Part shown: piece after piece, positions 47,041 to 56,156 of the stretch
Position numbering within the stretch: the first letter of the stretch is position 1
Layout: the number at the start of each line of letters is the position of its first letter
DNA from: Rickettsiaceae bacterium
GTDB lineage: Bacteria; Pseudomonadota; Alphaproteobacteria; Rickettsiales; Rickettsiaceae
Direction: 5' to 3'
DNA length: 64,000 bases
Assembly: GCA_024236375.1 (NCBI GenBank)
Contig: JACKKP010000002.1
Location: 1 to 64,000 of the forward strand
Translations under genes and position numbers: made by a program
The notes under the pieces: model-generated
What the model was told of the DNA's origin: nothing
Databases searched by the model: none
Seen by the model: the letters and a program-made list of their open reading frames with translations, nothing else

Positions 47041-48138
47041 ATGAAAAAGAATAATCATGCCAAAATAATGATGGTTGCTGGCGGAACAGGCGGGCATTTA
47101 TTTCCTGCAATTGCCTTATCAGAACAACTAAGTTTAGATAAAAAATACGAAATAATTTTAGTTACTGATTTAAGATGTAATAAATATTTGCCATCAAATT
47201 TGCCAATTAAGCACCATATAGTAAAAATTTATATTAATTTCAAAGGGATAAAAAATATTATTTGCTCTTTTTGGCAAATGATAACGTCAATCCTCCACTC
47301 TATACAAATAGTGTATAGTGAAAAACCAAAATTAGTTATAGGATTTGGAGGATATACTAGTTTTCCTACTTTAATAGTTGCTAAAATTATTAATATACCA
47401 ATTATAGTTTTTGAACCTAACTCTTTTATGGGTAGAGTAAATTTATTCTTTGCTAAATATGCTAAAAAAATTATTACTAGCACTGAAATTACAAATATAC
47501 CAATTCAATATAAAAACAAACTGATTTATAGCCCTTTATTAATAAGACAAAAAATAAAAGAATATAAAAAAACTTATCAAGCCAATAGCAATATATTCCA
47601 CTTGTTGATTATAGGAGGCAGTCAAGGCGCAAGCTTTTTTGATGATGTGATCCCCGAAGCTATTGAACAGTTACTTACTATTGATCCTAAGATCAATATA
47701 AAAATTACCCAACAAGTTAAAAAAGAAAATATTGAAAAATTAGAAGCTAAGTATCGATCAATGAATATTGAACATCATATCTCAGATTTTTTTATTGATA
47801 TTCCAGATATTTATAATTCAGTTCAATTGATTATTAGTAGATCCGGAGCTAGTAGTGTAAGTGAGATAACTTATATGAATATACCGGCTATATATATTCC
47901 CTATCCATATTCGAAGGATGATCATCAATTTTATAATGCTAAAGTAATTCAAGAGCAACATTATGGTTGGTGTTTTAGGCAAGCAGAAATTACTAGTAAC
48001 AAATTAGCCCTTTTGCTTAAAGAATTAATTTGTAATCCTATGCAATTACAAAAAATATCTGATAATATGGCAAAAAATTGTCAAAAAACTAATATGCAGC
48101 ATTTAAGCAGCACTCTATTAGAGATAATTGACCAATAA
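47041..48138 (+). CDS. murG: UDP-GlcNAc transferase MurG
   Basis: Transfers GlcNAc onto lipid I to make lipid II at the inner membrane face. 365 residues. The glycine-rich loop MMVAGGTGGHLFPAIALSEQ is at the N-terminus, GFGGYTSFPTLIVAK follows, a second glycine loop IIGGSQGASFFDDVIP opens the C-terminal domain, and ISRSGASSVSEI with PYPYSKDDHQFYNA forms the donor-binding site. It lies 18 bases after ftsW. murC and murB, frequent next genes, are not here. Confidence 0.95.
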   Translation: MKKNNHAKIMMVAGGTGGHLFPAIALSEQLSLDKKYEIILVTDLRCNKYLPSNLPIKHHIVKIYINFKGIKNIICSFWQMITSILHSIQIVYSEKPKLVIGFGGYTSFPTLIVAKIINIPIIVFEPNSFMGRVNLFFAKYAKKIITSTEITNIPIQYKNKLIYSPLLIRQKIKEYKKTYQANSNIFHLLIIGGSQGASFFDDVIPEAIEQLLTIDPKINIKITQQVKKENIEKLEAKYRSMNIEHHISDFFIDIPDIYNSVQLIISRSGASSVSEITYMNIPAIYIPYPYSKDDHQFYNAKVIQEQHYGWCFRQAEITSNKLALLLKELICNPMQLQKISDNMAKNCQKTNMQHLSSTLLEIIDQ

Positions 48139-48221
48139 ATTAGATTATTATCTCAATCAGAGTTGCAACCAATAATTTTATATGTCACAAATAGTTATTA
48201 TATAATTATTTGAAGTTTGTT

Positions 48222-48764
48222 ATGTTAAAAAATATTGTAAATCTTAGTTGCGTAATATTACTACTTTCCTCATGTGTATCTGGTCCTAATGAATATTTAA
48301 AAAAATCAGCTAATAATAAATATTTTGATACTGGAGGCTTCAAAAATAATAAACGAGCACCGTTATATAATTCTAAATATATTAACCAAGCAAAAAGAAA
48401 TATTCAGCAAGATCATTATTATGACGATGAAGAATTTGATGATGATGCTGATTATATAGAAAATGAGACTCATAGTGCACGTTATAAAAATATGAATGCA
48501 TATCGTGATCTAGCAAAACAAGAAGCGCAAAATAGTAGAAGACACCGTAATAATAGTTATCCTAATTTGTATGATAGTAAAAAACATCTTCCAAGCACAT
48601 ATGATAATTACAAAAATTTAGAATTAAAAGAGGAAATTGATGAAATAAAATATATGCTTGAAGAAACTAAAAAAGAGTTAGAAAATAGAAAATGTCCTAC
48701 TGAACAAAAAATCGAAAGGTCAGCGAATAGATCAACTAATATTAACTATATAAAATCTCTATAA
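48222..48764 (+). CDS. Small lipoprotein, unknown
   Basis: 180 residues from the ATG at 48222 (the longer frame begins with TTG). A lipoprotein signal ends LLLSSC with the lipidated Cys at residue 18. The mature part is very polar, with many Asn, Tyr, Lys and Asp, an acidic stretch DDEEFDDDADYIENE, and a C-terminal helix EIDEIKYMLEETKKELE. No known family. It follows murG by about 80 bases and might share its transcript. Confidence 0.65.
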   Translation: MLKNIVNLSCVILLLSSCVSGPNEYLKKSANNKYFDTGGFKNNKRAPLYNSKYINQAKRNIQQDHYYDDEEFDDDADYIENETHSARYKNMNAYRDLAKQEAQNSRRHRNNSYPNLYDSKKHLPSTYDNYKNLELKEEIDEIKYMLEETKKELENRKCPTEQKIERSANRSTNINYIKSL

Positions 48765-48813
48765 AATTAGATTATAATTTAAGAATGGTAATATTTTTGG
48801 TATAATAATTATT

Positions 48814-49092
48814 TTATTTTTTATTAAAATTTATAATTCTTTGCGCAATTCTACGTACAAAAGATACTTCTAAATTTGCTTTATTACACACATCTAATAA
48901 CCATTGTGAATCATTAAAAAGCCATTCTTTTGCATTATTTTCTAATTTTACAGCTGTGATATTAGAAGAATTATTTGACGCGTCAATTATAGCCTGTAAT
49001 ATAATCGATTTATAAAGTTTTACTTCTTTTACACAATCTAATTCTTTTATTTTTTCAAATGGAGCCTGAAATTTCATTACGCCGTTGTTCAT
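48814..49092 (-). CDS. Small helical protein, unknown
   Basis: 92 residues, cytoplasmic. The pattern YKSIILQAIIDASN, then NNAKEWLFNDSQWLLDVC, then NKANLEVSFVRRIAQRI recalls short proteins in alphaproteobacterial and prophage contexts with an A-x-x-WLF...VC...A...FVR layout of unknown function. A small DNA-binding helical protein is one possibility. An internal Met at codon 6 is an alternative start. It stands alone between murG's neighbour and a long AT-rich spacer. Confidence 0.6.
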   Translation of the reverse strand: MNNGVMKFQAPFEKIKELDCVKEVKLYKSIILQAIIDASNNSSNITAVKLENNAKEWLFNDSQWLLDVCNKANLEVSFVRRIAQRIINFNKK

Positions 49093-49524
49093 TTATAAGA
49101 ACCTACAATAAATATTATAATTTTTGAGATAATTTTATGACTAATTCACAAATTAATAAATCTTATAAATAAATATAAAAACTATTTGCCTAACTATTAA
49201 CTAACAATAATCAAAAAAATATAAAAAATTTCAATATATCTAAAAATCATGCACTTATCTTTTATAATTAAGAAAAAAATACTATATATTTTTATACCTG
49301 AGGTTATATCTGATTTATTTTATATTAAAAAAAGTTAATATATTACTATTAACTTAAAATGAATATAATTTAACTTATTGAATTTATAAACCAAAACTTA
49401 TATTGTGATTGAATTTTATAATAAAACTTTTAAAATTAATTCACACTTGATTATTACAAAATAATATATTATTGATATGCGGATAGTAATTAAATGAGTT
49501 AAAAACTTTAAATTATATGATCTA
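49093..49524. other. Long AT-rich spacer
   Basis: 432 bases, almost wholly A/T, with no ORF, tRNA or recognisable element except the minus-strand terminator at 49325-49355. It may be a decayed gene, but no protein similarity survives. Confidence 0.5.
49325..49355 (-). terminator. Terminator after the MFS gene
   Basis: On the minus strand AAGTTAATA (49355-49347) pairs with TATTAACTT (49340-49332) over a 6-base loop, followed by seven T. It lies about 170 bases past the MFS stop codon. Confidence 0.65.
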
Positions 49525-50772
49525 TTACAACTGATTTTTATCAGATTTTTTCAAAAGAAACATAAATATTATAATTCCTAAAGCAGCACAAATTGGTACT
49601 GTTGACAATGCTCTTATAAAATCTTTTTTCAAATATAATGCTGTTCCGTGCTCAGATAATAAACCATCCCAATTATATACGAACACTTGCCCTATTACTA
49701 AATGAAATATATACCCAAACGACATGTTCATACAATTTATTGCAGAAATAACTAATCCAGTAGAGCTACTGCCCATGATATTACTGGCGATATTAAAAAT
49801 TAGTACTTGATAGCAACATAAAATACCTAATACAAACATTATGGTGCCAAGAGTTAGCATAGATAAGTCATTACAAATAAATAATATTATAAATATAAAG
49901 ATAGTAAGAACAGCCGTAGCAATAATTATCCAATATTCTGAACCAAATAAGTTAGAAAAAAATACTAATATTGGTCCTCCCAAACACATACCAAAATAGA
50001 CATACATAGTAATTTTAGAGCTATCAACAATTGAGTATCCAAAAATTTGGTTAAAAAATGGCATAGCCCATACATCCGCAAACCCTTCCAAAGAACCTAC
50101 TAATAATCCACCTGCAATACCAATTAAAATAATGCGATAATTTGTAAAAACTCTAAAAAGAGATTGAGATATCGTATTATTAGTATGCACAGCACTTTGT
50201 GGCAAATTATTTTTCCCACAAATATAAGTGATAATACTCATACTAAAAGCGACAAAAGACACTAATAATAATATTTGTTTATGTCCATAATGCTCAAATA
50301 ATATAACCAAAGGAGTAGTACTAAATACTGCGCCAATTAACCCTAAAGTAAAAGCAAAACCAATTAACATGGAATGATATTTTTCATCAAAACAAGCTTT
50401 TGTAATTTTAGCTACTGATAAAAAACCTATACCTGATCCAAAACCTATCAAAAATCTAGATAATAGTAGTATTTGCCAATTAGATGTAGTAGCAAATAAT
50501 AAAGCCCCAATTGCTGTGCATAAAATTGCCAAAGAAGCAATTATACGATAACTAAAACGATCTAATAACAATCCAAATGGTATTTGAGATAGACCATATC
50601 CTAAATAATAATAACCTGATAAAGATCCAAACATCGAAGCATCCACTTGGAAGTCTAACATAATTTGTTCACGTAATACTCCTGTAGATAAACGCATAAT
50701 AAACTGAAATGCAAAAAATAAATTTGCAATACCCCAAAGAATTATAAAATTTTTAGATACATAATTTAGCAT
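49525..50772 (-). CDS. Major facilitator superfamily transporter
   Basis: 415-residue inner-membrane protein with 12 hydrophobic segments in two halves. The MFS loop 2-3 signature is present in variant form (GYGLSQIPFGLLLDRFSYR), and FLIGFGSGIGFLSVAKI is the typical helix-5 region. The substrate cannot be told. Rickettsiales carry many such transporters to take up host metabolites. It stands alone on the minus strand, divergent from the BON lipoprotein gene across 164 bases. Confidence 0.88.
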   Translation of the reverse strand: MLNYVSKNFIILWGIANLFFAFQFIMRLSTGVLREQIMLDFQVDASMFGSLSGYYYLGYGLSQIPFGLLLDRFSYRIIASLAILCTAIGALLFATTSNWQILLLSRFLIGFGSGIGFLSVAKITKACFDEKYHSMLIGFAFTLGLIGAVFSTTPLVILFEHYGHKQILLLVSFVAFSMSIITYICGKNNLPQSAVHTNNTISQSLFRVFTNYRIILIGIAGGLLVGSLEGFADVWAMPFFNQIFGYSIVDSSKITMYVYFGMCLGGPILVFFSNLFGSEYWIIIATAVLTIFIFIILFICNDLSMLTLGTIMFVLGILCCYQVLIFNIASNIMGSSSTGLVISAINCMNMSFGYIFHLVIGQVFVYNWDGLLSEHGTALYLKKDFIRALSTVPICAALGIIIFMFLLKKSDKNQL

Positions 50773-50936
50773 AACTATTAATTGTCGTTTATAAATTAAG
50801 AACAGGATGATATATTATAGCTTGTTAATGTCAATAGTACTTGCATAATTCTATTTACTAACGCTACAAATGATTGTTAAAATAAAAATTCTGATTATAA
50901 TCACAATTTAAATTCAATGAAATTTGATGATTTACA

Positions 50937-51641
50937 ATGCATAAAATATTAATAAAACCTTCTTTTTACTTGTTAATTACTCTTTTATTAATATCCACAG
51001 CTTGTGTACCTGTTGCAGTAACTGGCGTAGGTAGCGCAGCAGCTATTACAATGTCAAAAGATAGAACAAAAGAAAGTATGTTCACGGATTTAAAAATTGC
51101 AAATTCTATCAAAATGAATTTTATTAAACAAGATTTTAATAATTTATATGCCAAAATTAATATTGAAGTCTTTAATGGAAGAGTAATGTTGACAGGTTAT
51201 CTTGATAATAATGAAGATAGAGAAAAGGCGTTAGATATTGTAAAAAGTACTACAGACGTCATAGAAATTATAGATGAACTACAAGTTATTAACAAAAAAG
51301 TAGTTTTTAATGCAACGCAATATACAAAAGATTCATTAATTACTAGCCAAATCAAGTCTAAAATATTTCTTGAAAAAGAAATCAAAGGCAGAAATTATAT
51401 TGTCGTTACCAATTATAATATTGTATATATGTTTGGAGTAGCAGCTTCAAGTGAAGAACTAGAAAAAGTAGCAAATATAGCAGCAAATATTAATGGAGTA
51501 GAAAAAGTCGTTTCACATGTATTAATCTCTGATGACATATATGACAAAAAATCTTATAATGATGCTAATATAGAATCTAATAATAAAGACGAAGAATATA
51601 TTACGGTTAAAGAAATCAATACTGAATGGTCGAAATATTAA
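50937..51641 (+). CDS. BON-domain lipoprotein (DolP/OsmY type)
   Basis: 234 residues. The signal sequence ends LLISTAC with Cys23 as probable lipid anchor (the residue at -3 is Ser, slightly atypical), then VPVAVTGVGSAAAITMSKDR. Two BON domains follow: IANSIKMNFIKQDFNNLYAK then GRVMLTGYLDN, and ITSQIKSKIFLEKEIKGRN then VYMFGVAASSEEL. E. coli DolP with this layout supports outer-membrane integrity. The C-terminal 35 residues are polar and unshared. It lies 4 bases before rlpA, so co-expression is likely. Confidence 0.85.
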   Translation: MHKILIKPSFYLLITLLLISTACVPVAVTGVGSAAAITMSKDRTKESMFTDLKIANSIKMNFIKQDFNNLYAKINIEVFNGRVMLTGYLDNNEDREKALDIVKSTTDVIEIIDELQVINKKVVFNATQYTKDSLITSQIKSKIFLEKEIKGRNYIVVTNYNIVYMFGVAASSEELEKVANIAANINGVEKVVSHVLISDDIYDKKSYNDANIESNNKDEEYITVKEINTEWSKY

Positions 51642-51645
51642 TCTT

Positions 51646-52302
51646 ATGAGGGGTATTTCTAATTTTAGCAAATATATTTTTCTTATTTTTGTATTATTAT
51701 TTTTAAGTGGGTGTGCTACACAAAATTTTTGTTCTAATCAACGTTTTTCATACAATAATTTATCTAAGGATGATCAAGGAAATATAAGATATAAAGGTCA
51801 TTATAAAATAGGAAAACCATATCAAATTAACGGAAAAAAATATATTCCAAGGCAAGCATCACGATATAAAAAAATAGGAATAGCTTCTTGGTATGGAGAA
51901 CGATATGGTTTCCATGGCAATACTACAGCGAATGGTGATTTATATAATAAAAATATGCTCACTGCAGCGCATAATACTTTACAATTACCTTGTTTAGTAA
52001 AAGTTACTAATCTTAATAATAAAAAATCTTTAATAGTAATGGTAAATGATAGAGGGCCATTTTCACAAAATCGTATTATAGATTTATCTGAAAGAGCAGC
52101 AGAGTTATTACAATTTAAAAAACATGGTACTGCTAAAGTGAAAGTAGAATATTTACCTCGTGAGTCAACAAAGCTTTTAAATATACTAGGACTTAAGCCA
52201 AAACAACATTCTACTTCTAAGAAAAATTTGGACAATACTAAGTGTACTGTGAATTGCCATATAAAATTATTTAATCTACAACATGGAATAGTAGCAAATT
52301 AA
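51646..52302 (+). CDS. rlpA: Septal ring lytic transglycosylase RlpA-like lipoprotein
   Basis: 218 residues. The lipobox is LSGC with Cys23. The double-psi beta-barrel domain runs from about residue 75 to 160: ASWYGERYGFHGNTTANGD, then LTAAHNTLQLPCLVKVTN, then VNDRGPFSQNRIIDLSERAA, where the Asp of NDRGPF is the key acid. There is no C-terminal SPOR domain, so it is a short form. It acts on naked glycan strands in the periplasm, fitting the murein genes of the window. Confidence 0.92.
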   Translation: MRGISNFSKYIFLIFVLLFLSGCATQNFCSNQRFSYNNLSKDDQGNIRYKGHYKIGKPYQINGKKYIPRQASRYKKIGIASWYGERYGFHGNTTANGDLYNKNMLTAAHNTLQLPCLVKVTNLNNKKSLIVMVNDRGPFSQNRIIDLSERAAELLQFKKHGTAKVKVEYLPRESTKLLNILGLKPKQHSTSKKNLDNTKCTVNCHIKLFNLQHGIVAN

Positions 52303-52419
52303 CATTAGTGTTGTAACCAGTGAAATTAATCCAAGTTGCTTAAAGCTATTCAAACAGATTGAGCAATAAAATATACTCTTTAACAGCATGAGATATTGTA
52401 TCTTTTATTAAAATTTACT

Positions 52420-52908
52420 TTAAGTCCATTCTTCCGGATAAATTCCCCATAAATATTTACGTAATACCCAGCCAGTGATCCCTTTGCAGGTTACTTTACA
52501 CAATTCTTTATTACATTTAGATAGTTCACAGCGTAAATTAGGTTTTAAATATGCAATGATTTGATTGTTAGTAGCATTATTATTTAACAATAAATTTACT
52601 TCATGTTTGCTATTAATAATCACACTGCGTTTACCTGATAAAACATTAGCATGCACCCAACCACCTTCTCCTTCGATATCTACTATTTTTCTCCATTGTT
52701 CATATTCTGCAATAATTTCAACTGGTTCTTTAGCTTTAATAAATACCCAGGTTATTGGAAAATTTTTATCAGGTCCAACTCTTACATTGACTTCATTAAA
52801 TTTTATAGTAACAAATCTGGGGACCGGAAGAGATTTAGGTATAGCAATCGTGGTCTCTAATGCCCCCCAAATAAATATAAAAGCTAGTAATAATTTACTC
52901 AGCCTCAT
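52420..52908 (-). CDS. Exported bacterial SH3-domain protein
   Basis: 162 residues. The signal peptide is LLLAFIFIWGALETTIA. Two SH3-like repeats follow (COG3807 type): NEVNVRVGPDKNFPITWVF with WRKIVDIEGEGGWVHANVL, then LKPNLRCELSKCNKELCKV with GITGWVLRKYLWG. Such proteins are periplasmic and probably bind peptidoglycan. It overlaps the end of the CPA2 antiporter gene by 14 bases, suggesting coupled translation. Four cysteines in the second repeat may form disulphides. Confidence 0.85.
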   Translation of the reverse strand: MRLSKLLLAFIFIWGALETTIAIPKSLPVPRFVTIKFNEVNVRVGPDKNFPITWVFIKAKEPVEIIAEYEQWRKIVDIEGEGGWVHANVLSGKRSVIINSKHEVNLLLNNNATNNQIIAYLKPNLRCELSKCNKELCKVTCKGITGWVLRKYLWGIYPEEWT

Positions 52909-54622
52909 TGAGCAAATCTCCCTTTAGTGGATTCATTATTACATAATTGCCTAATCTAAATTGTTTTTTAATTCTAGTAATTTCATTATCACTGATTCCT
53001 ACAGAACGTAAAGCATTAGCGCCAATTTGTAATCCTATTTCATAATCTTGAGGTAATATTATATGAGCTCCTAAATTATATAATTCATTAGAATTTTTTA
53101 AATCGCGAGTACGCACTATAATTTCTAAATTACTGAAATTTTCACTTGCAAGAGCAGTCATTTTTTTTACAGTAATATTATTATTAATTGTTATTACAAG
53201 CGCTGCTGCTCTACTAGCGCCGACAGCTTCTAAAGTACTAAGCTGTGATGCATTACCTCTAAATACTGTCATACCTTCGGCGGTTTCTTTACTTACAACT
53301 TCGTTATTAATATCTAAAGCTATATAATTTACACCCTCTGCCTCTAAAACTTTAGCTACCATGCGGCCTATTTTACCAGAACCAACTATAATAATATGAT
53401 TAGTTAAATCTTGCGCTCCTCTTTCTATAATCTGCTCGGGGGTTCCATTAAGGTTTTTTTCAATTCTGTCATAAATAAATCTTCCAACTAATCCAAGAAT
53501 TGGAGTCAGAGCCATGGTAAAAGTTACTATTAATAATAATAGATTAGCTGTAGTTTCTTCTAAAACACCACATTCTTTACCAAGTCCAAATAAAATAAAA
53601 GCAAATTCACCACCTTGTGACAAAAGTAATCCTGCATGAATTGAAACACCGCGGCTAAAGCCAAATAATATGCATAACCCAGCGATAATAGAACTTTTTA
53701 AGATAATTAATGCAAAACTAAAAGTAATAATTGAGCCTAATTGATTATATATAGTCATTACGTCGATTTTCATTCCGACGCTCATAAAAAATAAACCTAA
53801 TAATAAACTTTTAAATGGATAGATACTTTCTTCTGCAGTTACACGAAAATCTGTTTCCGCTACTAATACACCGGACACAAATGCACCAAGCGCTAAAGAG
53901 AGACCAAAATGCTCAGTGCTCCATGCAGCGCCTAATACCACCAGCAACGTAACAGCAATAGGTAACTCACTACTCTCAACATGTTCTGGACTAATAAAAG
54001 CAAATAATGGTCTTAAAAAGACTCTTCCTACGATAAAAATTCCTCCTAATGCAATAACAGTTTTTACTAATGAATTTCCTAATATATAAGGCAAAGAGTC
54101 CATATTTTCTCCGTTACCTAAAAGAGGCACAATGACCAACAAAGGAACTACTACAAAATCTTGTAGTAATAATATTGCAAGCGAAATACGACCAATTTGC
54201 ATTGTACTACTATTTGATTCATCAATTACTTGCATTACAATTGCTGTAGAAGATAATGCAAGCCCACCTGCAATAATAATTGCCATACTACTATTATTAG
54301 TAGTAACTACTATAGCTGCTGCAATAACTACTGCTGTAATCAAGACTTGAAGAGAACCAAGACCAAAAACATATTTACGCATTGCTTTGAGTCTTTCTAT
54401 TGATAACTCGAGTCCAATAGCAAACAATAGAAACACTACTCCCATTTCACCAAGCAGGTATGTTTGTTCGTAAGTAATCACTCTTAGACCATAATCGCCT
54501 AAAACAGTCCCCGCTACTAAATAACCAAGTACTGGGCTTAAATTAAGACGCTGAAAGAACGCTACTATAAATACAGCAGTCGCAATTAATGTAATAACAG
54601 TAATTAAAATGCTATCATACAT
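52895..54622 (-). CDS. CPA2 monovalent cation:proton antiporter with TrkA-N domain
   Basis: 575 residues. The membrane half has about 12-13 helices with NLSPVLGYLVAGTVLGDYGL at the start, a long helix bearing LLFAIGLELSIERLK, and SLALGAFVSGVLVAETDFR. The C-terminal third is a TrkA-N (RCK) nucleotide-binding domain: IIIVGSGKIGRMVAKVLEAE, then DINNEVVSKE. It resembles YbaL/KefB and probably exchanges K+ or Na+ for H+. It begins 25 bases after rsfS on the same strand. Confidence 0.9.
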   Translation of the reverse strand: MYDSILITVITLIATAVFIVAFFQRLNLSPVLGYLVAGTVLGDYGLRVITYEQTYLLGEMGVVFLLFAIGLELSIERLKAMRKYVFGLGSLQVLITAVVIAAAIVVTTNNSSMAIIIAGGLALSSTAIVMQVIDESNSSTMQIGRISLAILLLQDFVVVPLLVIVPLLGNGENMDSLPYILGNSLVKTVIALGGIFIVGRVFLRPLFAFISPEHVESSELPIAVTLLVVLGAAWSTEHFGLSLALGAFVSGVLVAETDFRVTAEESIYPFKSLLLGLFFMSVGMKIDVMTIYNQLGSIITFSFALIILKSSIIAGLCILFGFSRGVSIHAGLLLSQGGEFAFILFGLGKECGVLEETTANLLLLIVTFTMALTPILGLVGRFIYDRIEKNLNGTPEQIIERGAQDLTNHIIIVGSGKIGRMVAKVLEAEGVNYIALDINNEVVSKETAEGMTVFRGNASQLSTLEAVGASRAAALVITINNNITVKKMTALASENFSNLEIIVRTRDLKNSNELYNLGAHIILPQDYEIGLQIGANALRSVGISDNEITRIKKQFRLGNYVIMNPLKGDLLNEAE

Positions 54623-54647
54623 TTTGATATTTCCCTTTTAATATTAG

Positions 54648-54977
54648 CTATTTTTTATCCCATAATTCTTCAAGCTTGATATGCTCTCGTGCTTCTTCAT
54701 TAAATAAATGCACTATAACTGGCCCAGTATCAATTATTACCCAATCACTACCTCTTAAGCCTTCAATATTACAACCACATTCTTGTTTATGTTTTAGTTC
54801 ATATGCTAAAAATTCTGCAATAGAGGAAATATTTTTTACAGATCTCCCTGTGCCAAAAATCATATAATTAGCTATAGTGACTTCTTCACCTAACTTGATT
54901 ACATTAATATTGTGAATATTTTTTTCTTCTAAAATTTTAATTATAAAATCTTTTAATTGTTCTTTATCTATTGTCAT
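54648..54977 (-). CDS. rsfS: Ribosomal silencing factor RsfS
   Basis: Binds L14 and blocks subunit joining when nutrients are scarce. 109 residues with the DUF143 core: ITIANYMIFGTGRSVKNISS, then GLRGSDWVIIDTGPVIVHLF, then RLEELW-like LEELWDKK. It overlaps nadD by 14 bases; nadD-rsfS adjacency is widespread in bacteria and supports both calls. Confidence 0.94.
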   Translation of the reverse strand: MTIDKEQLKDFIIKILEEKNIHNINVIKLGEEVTIANYMIFGTGRSVKNISSIAEFLAYELKHKQECGCNIEGLRGSDWVIIDTGPVIVHLFNEEAREHIKLEELWDKK

Positions 54978-55587
54978 TACTTTGTTTTCTTAAATAAGTG
55001 GAGGAGATAACTAGCAACTTTCCTCTTATTACATTTATTAAATTATATTGTGTATTATTACTAGTTTGTTTCTCTTGATTATATAACGTGAATAAATTTA
55101 TCATTCTTTCCTTGCAAGGTCTATCAAAAACTAAAATATCACATAATTTTCTTATCTCATTGCTACGGTCCCATTTTTTAAAATGTATAATATTATCTAT
55201 ACCCATCATCCATGTAAATTGTGTTGTTTTAAATTTATTGATTAAAGCTTTTAACACATAATAAGTTTGAGTATGTTGTAAATTGTGTTCTACAGTAGAG
55301 ACAATAATCTTAGGATAATTTTGGACAAATTCAGCTGCTTCAGTTGCACGCTCAAAAATATTTTTTTTATAAGAAGGTTTAAAAGGATTTTGCTCCGCCA
55401 CTAACCAAATAATATAATCAAATTTATATTGTTTAAGTGCATGTAGGCTTATTTCTAAATGACCTTGATGCGCAGGGTTAAAACTTCCGCCCATAATAGC
55501 TATTTTAAAATGAGAATTATTAAGAAAATTCAATGCTTGTAAATTATATAATTTATGTCTAGAATTTTTCTTAAAAACAGATTTCAT
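54964..55587 (-). CDS. nadD: Nicotinate-nucleotide adenylyltransferase
   Basis: Forms deamido-NAD from nicotinate mononucleotide and ATP. 207 residues from the ATG at 55587. The nucleotidyltransferase motif MGGSFNPAHQGHLEIS is at about residues 32-47, WLVAEQNPFKP follows, then WMMGIDNIIHFKKW, and ISSTYLRKQ (ISSTxxR) closes it. An N-terminal extension of about 30 residues is present, as in some Rickettsia homologues. I chose 55587 because the longer frame from 55653 would run across the bolA start. The two genes diverge with starts only 8 bases apart. Confidence 0.92.
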   Translation of the reverse strand: MKSVFKKNSRHKLYNLQALNFLNNSHFKIAIMGGSFNPAHQGHLEISLHALKQYKFDYIIWLVAEQNPFKPSYKKNIFERATEAAEFVQNYPKIIVSTVEHNLQHTQTYYVLKALINKFKTTQFTWMMGIDNIIHFKKWDRSNEIRKLCDILVFDRPCKERMINLFTLYNQEKQTSNNTQYNLINVIRGKLLVISSTYLRKQSNDNR

Positions 55588-55595
55588 AAATAGAT

Positions 55596-55826
55596 ATGGC
55601 AATTTCCGAAGAGCAACTACAGTCAATATTACAGCAAAATTTTCCAAACGCAAAAATAATAATTACCGATCTATTAGGAGATCAAGATCATTATTCACTA
55701 GAGATACATAGCAGCGCTTTTAAAGGCCTGACTTTAATCGGTCAACATAAATTAGTTAAAAATGCTTTAGCCGCGGTTCTCAAGAAAGACTTGCACGCAA
55801 TCACGATTAAAACTTTTGTAGTATAA
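55596..55826 (+). CDS. bolA: BolA-family protein
   Basis: 76 residues, the short BolA/IbaG class. HYSLEIHSSAFKGLTLIGQH and KLVKNALAAVLKKDLHAITIK match the family, with the conserved His in GQHKLV. Partners are monothiol glutaredoxins in iron-sulphur cluster handling. Its last third (from 55721) is also the left end of a large tandem duplication; a degraded copy of that third lies at 57179-57281. Confidence 0.92.
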   Translation: MAISEEQLQSILQQNFPNAKIIITDLLGDQDHYSLEIHSSAFKGLTLIGQHKLVKNALAAVLKKDLHAITIKTFVV

Positions 55827-55996
55827 ATCTTCTTTATCAACTTTCTACATAACACATAATAAGTTGCTTTTTCTGCAGAAGAAAAACTGTTTAGTACCAC
55901 CCACCACTAGAGAGAATGTTATTCGTAAAAAGAGTTCAATCTATCTGCTAATAGTCTCCTTCTGCGCATATAAATCTACAAATAATAAAATAACAT

Positions 55997-56025
55997 TTGA
56001 CAAAAGTATTAAAATATATTAATTA
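55997..56025 (+). promoter_or_regulatory. Possible promoter of the ankyrin gene
   Basis: TTGACA at 55997-56002, then 17 bases, then TAATTA at 56020-56025, a poor -10. The -35 is kept in the duplicate copy (about 57394). A GGAG ribosome binding site at 56054-56057 precedes the ATG at 56065. Confidence 0.4.
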
Positions 56026-56156
56026 ATGGACATTTATCTGTTTTAATACATATCGGAGTTTACAATGAATTTATTTAGCATTCTTAATAGTTTAGCAGTC
56101 TCACAAATCGTGCCGCCCCAAATATACAAAATAAACATGATAAAACCGCTCTTGAT

